In this document: positions 13,559-14,683 of the stretch, in pieces
Position numbering within the stretch: the first letter of the stretch is position 1
Layout: each line of letters opens with the position of its first letter
From: Deltaproteobacteria bacterium
Lineage (GTDB): Bacteria > Desulfobacterota > DSM-4660 > Desulfatiglandales > B25-G16
Length of the DNA stretch: 14,683 nt
Assembly: GCA_020348625.1 (NCBI GenBank)
Contig: CP070752.1
Location: 1,851,072 to 1,865,754, forward strand
Reading direction: 5' to 3'
Notes under the pieces: model-generated
What the model was told of the DNA's origin: nothing
What the model saw: the letters and a program-made list of their open reading frames with translations, nothing else
The model's database searches: none
Made by a program: the position numbers and the translations under genes

Positions 13559-14521
13559 CTAATTGCTGATATCCTCGATATCAATGCCGCGATCGATTAC
13601 CTTGCTTGCATTCTCCAGCACCTTTTTCCCTGCTGTCTTATCTACGACGTAGATCATGTTTCCGCCTCTCTTGGAAAAGGTCTGTCCATACGATATGGGT
13701 ACCATAGGTGTGGGGTCGCGCAGCAAGGATTCGGCTACAGGCTCTACCTTGCGCTCGCCATTGGCCAGAAGCAGGACTATCTTAGCGCGGTAAACAAGCT
13801 CAACACCCATGGAAAGAGCGTACCACGGGCTCTGCTCAGTGCTCTGAAAGTGCCCGTCGCGAACCGCGTTTTCCACGGTATTCTGGTCGAGTTTAACCAG
13901 GAGCATGTTGTGGCCCTCAAAGGGGATGCCCGATTCATGAAAGGCCACGTGGCCGCGCCCCCCGACCCCTACAACCTGGAGATCAATGCCACCACTGCGC
14001 GCGATTTTTTCCGCGTAGCCATCGAGCAGTTCTCTGCGCACCCACCGGAGGTATTCGGATCGGGCCTCAGGTTTAATGACAATGGCCCTGCCCTTATCCT
14101 TGCCTTGCTCGGTCCAGTCATCGGGGTGGGCCTTGAGTTCGGCCAGAAGTCTCTCCTGATCCACGAGGGTGCCCCATGGTACGTTTGTTTCCATAAACTT
14201 GTTCTTGAGGAGCCCGAAGAATTCCTGCACCATGAAGAATCCATAACTTTCCGGATGCAAGGCGCGCTGTTGGGGGTTCTCTCCGGGAAGACCGATGTAC
14301 TCGTCCAGGTTAAAGCTCCGAATCTTGGCGCTGTCGAATTCCCCGGCATTGGCTGCTTTGGCAAGGTATTTGTAGAGGCCGGTTGGGGTATTGCCGGTGG
14401 CGACGCCCAAAACATAGGCATCCTTTGTGTTCGCGGTTTTCTTTATGTCATCGACCACAAAACGGGCTGCGACTTCGCTCATGTGATCAAAATCTCTAGT
14501 GATAACTACCTTAAAGGGCAT
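13559..14521 (-). CDS. nagB: NagB-like glucosamine-6-phosphate deaminase/isomerase, divergent active site
   Basis: The protein is 320 residues from the chosen start; an upstream in-frame ATG at 14623 is rejected because it would run through the end of glmM. GGAGG eight bases ahead of the ATG at 14521 supports the choice. The NagB fold is clear: phosphate loop LGVATGNTPTGLY (38-50), FNLDEYIGL (70-78) with Asp73 matching catalytic Asp72 of E. coli, and GVGGRGHVAFHE (185-196). His191 and Glu196 match His143 and Glu148, but Arg189 stands where Asp141 is expected. An insertion of about 40 residues lies around 112-170. Canonical members convert glucosamine 6-phosphate to fructose 6-phosphate and ammonia. 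It sits 25 bp after glmM and 75 bp before the GlmS-like gene. With the Arg substitution it may be a different isomerase or a regulator. Confidence 0.85.
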   Translation of the reverse strand: MPFKVVITRDFDHMSEVAARFVVDDIKKTANTKDAYVLGVATGNTPTGLYKYLAKAANAGEFDSAKIRSFNLDEYIGLPGENPQQRALHPESYGFFMVQEFFGLLKNKFMETNVPWGTLVDQERLLAELKAHPDDWTEQGKDKGRAIVIKPEARSEYLRWVRRELLDGYAEKIARSGGIDLQVVGVGGRGHVAFHESGIPFEGHNMLLVKLDQNTVENAVRDGHFQSTEQSPWYALSMGVELVYRAKIVLLLANGERKVEPVAESLLRDPTPMVPISYGQTFSKRGGNMIYVVDKTAGKKVLENASKVIDRGIDIEDISN

Positions 14522-14546
14522 GCGCGGATCCTCCACTGGAATGTAA

Positions 14547-14683
14547 TCAACCGAGCTTTTCTCGGAGCACATCGGCAATTTGGGTACAGTAATTCTCTGT
14601 TTCATCGTTGGTTGTCCCTTCAACCATTACACGGCACATAGGCTGAGTGCCCGAGTACCGCACTAACACCCTTCCCTTGGTGC
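14547..14683 (-). CDS. glmM: Phosphoglucosamine mutase, C-terminal fragment (cut by window edge)
   Basis: The last 44 codons of a gene entering from the right are readable in one minus-strand frame. They contain [20 protein letters not shown], the C-terminal phosphate-binding motif of the phosphohexomutase superfamily (R-x-SGT-E/Q-P, followed by RVMVEG), and end [10 protein letters not shown]. The RVMVEG ending favours GlmM, which converts glucosamine 6-phosphate to glucosamine 1-phosphate for UDP-N-acetylglucosamine synthesis. The downstream NagB-like and GlmS-like genes support this. A phosphomannomutase-type relative remains possible because the catalytic serine and sugar-binding loop are outside the window. 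Confidence 0.75.
   Translation of the reverse strand, partial: TKGRVLVRYSGTQPMCRVMVEGTTNDETENYCTQIADVLREKLG

Noticed and set aside
14522..14623. N-terminal extension of the NagB-like frame to an ATG at 14623
   Set aside because: These codons overlap the recognisable GlmM C-terminus in another frame, and the ATG at 14521 has a good GGAGG.
13850..14641. Plus-strand 263-codon frame opposite the NagB-like gene
   Set aside because: The minus strand encodes clear NagB motifs over the same bases, so this is a shadow frame.

Overview
The window looks like chromosomal DNA of an anaerobic, Fe-S-rich bacterium. The gene style (NuoE/NuoF-type diaphorase genes carrying extra ferredoxin and zinc-ribbon domains, and an FMN-only glutamate synthase) suggests the Desulfobacterota ('Deltaproteobacteria'). 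That placement is inference from gene content; no rRNA or marker gene is present. No tRNA, rRNA, CRISPR array, insertion sequence or phage gene was recognised.

Left part (1-7238): nitrogen assimilation. The minus-strand start of a glutamate dehydrogenase gene (1-96) lies behind a long leader. A plus-strand gene (936-1646) encodes a GAF-ANTAR protein, the class of RNA-binding antiterminator that recognises paired hexaloop hairpins. It is followed by a leader of about 550 nt and a four-gene operon: NuoE-like, NuoF-like, a ferredoxin/NuoG-N-terminus-like protein, and a GltB-type FMN glutamate synthase domain. Together these look like a glutamate synthase fed by a three-subunit NAD(P)H diaphorase instead of the usual GltD.

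The main finding concerns the leaders flanking the ANTAR gene. Both the gdhA leader (minus, 283-331) and the glutamate-synthase leader (plus, 1750-1839) hold two tandem short hairpins with six-base loops next to a rho-independent terminator. In each pair one loop matches the ANTAR rule (A at position 1, G at position 4) and the other has G at position 1 and G at position 4. This suggests a compact local circuit in which the GAF-ANTAR protein controls read-through into both ammonium-assimilation routes. Further down the second leader (1905-2036) is a set of nested complementary segments that may be another structured RNA.

Right part (7317-14683), all minus strand: the 3' end of glmM, a divergent NagB-like protein, a giant (1236 aa) GlmS-like protein, a 578-aa protein of unknown function and, after a 263-bp gap, a 122-aa protein of unknown function that converges on the glutamate synthase operon. 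The first three form an amino-sugar operon around glucosamine 6-phosphate. The GlmS-like protein keeps the amidotransferase and isomerase catalytic residues but has about 45 residues before the nucleophile Cys, an insertion of roughly 150 residues after it, and a C-terminal extension of about 320 residues. The NagB-like protein has Arg where the family's catalytic Asp141 should be.
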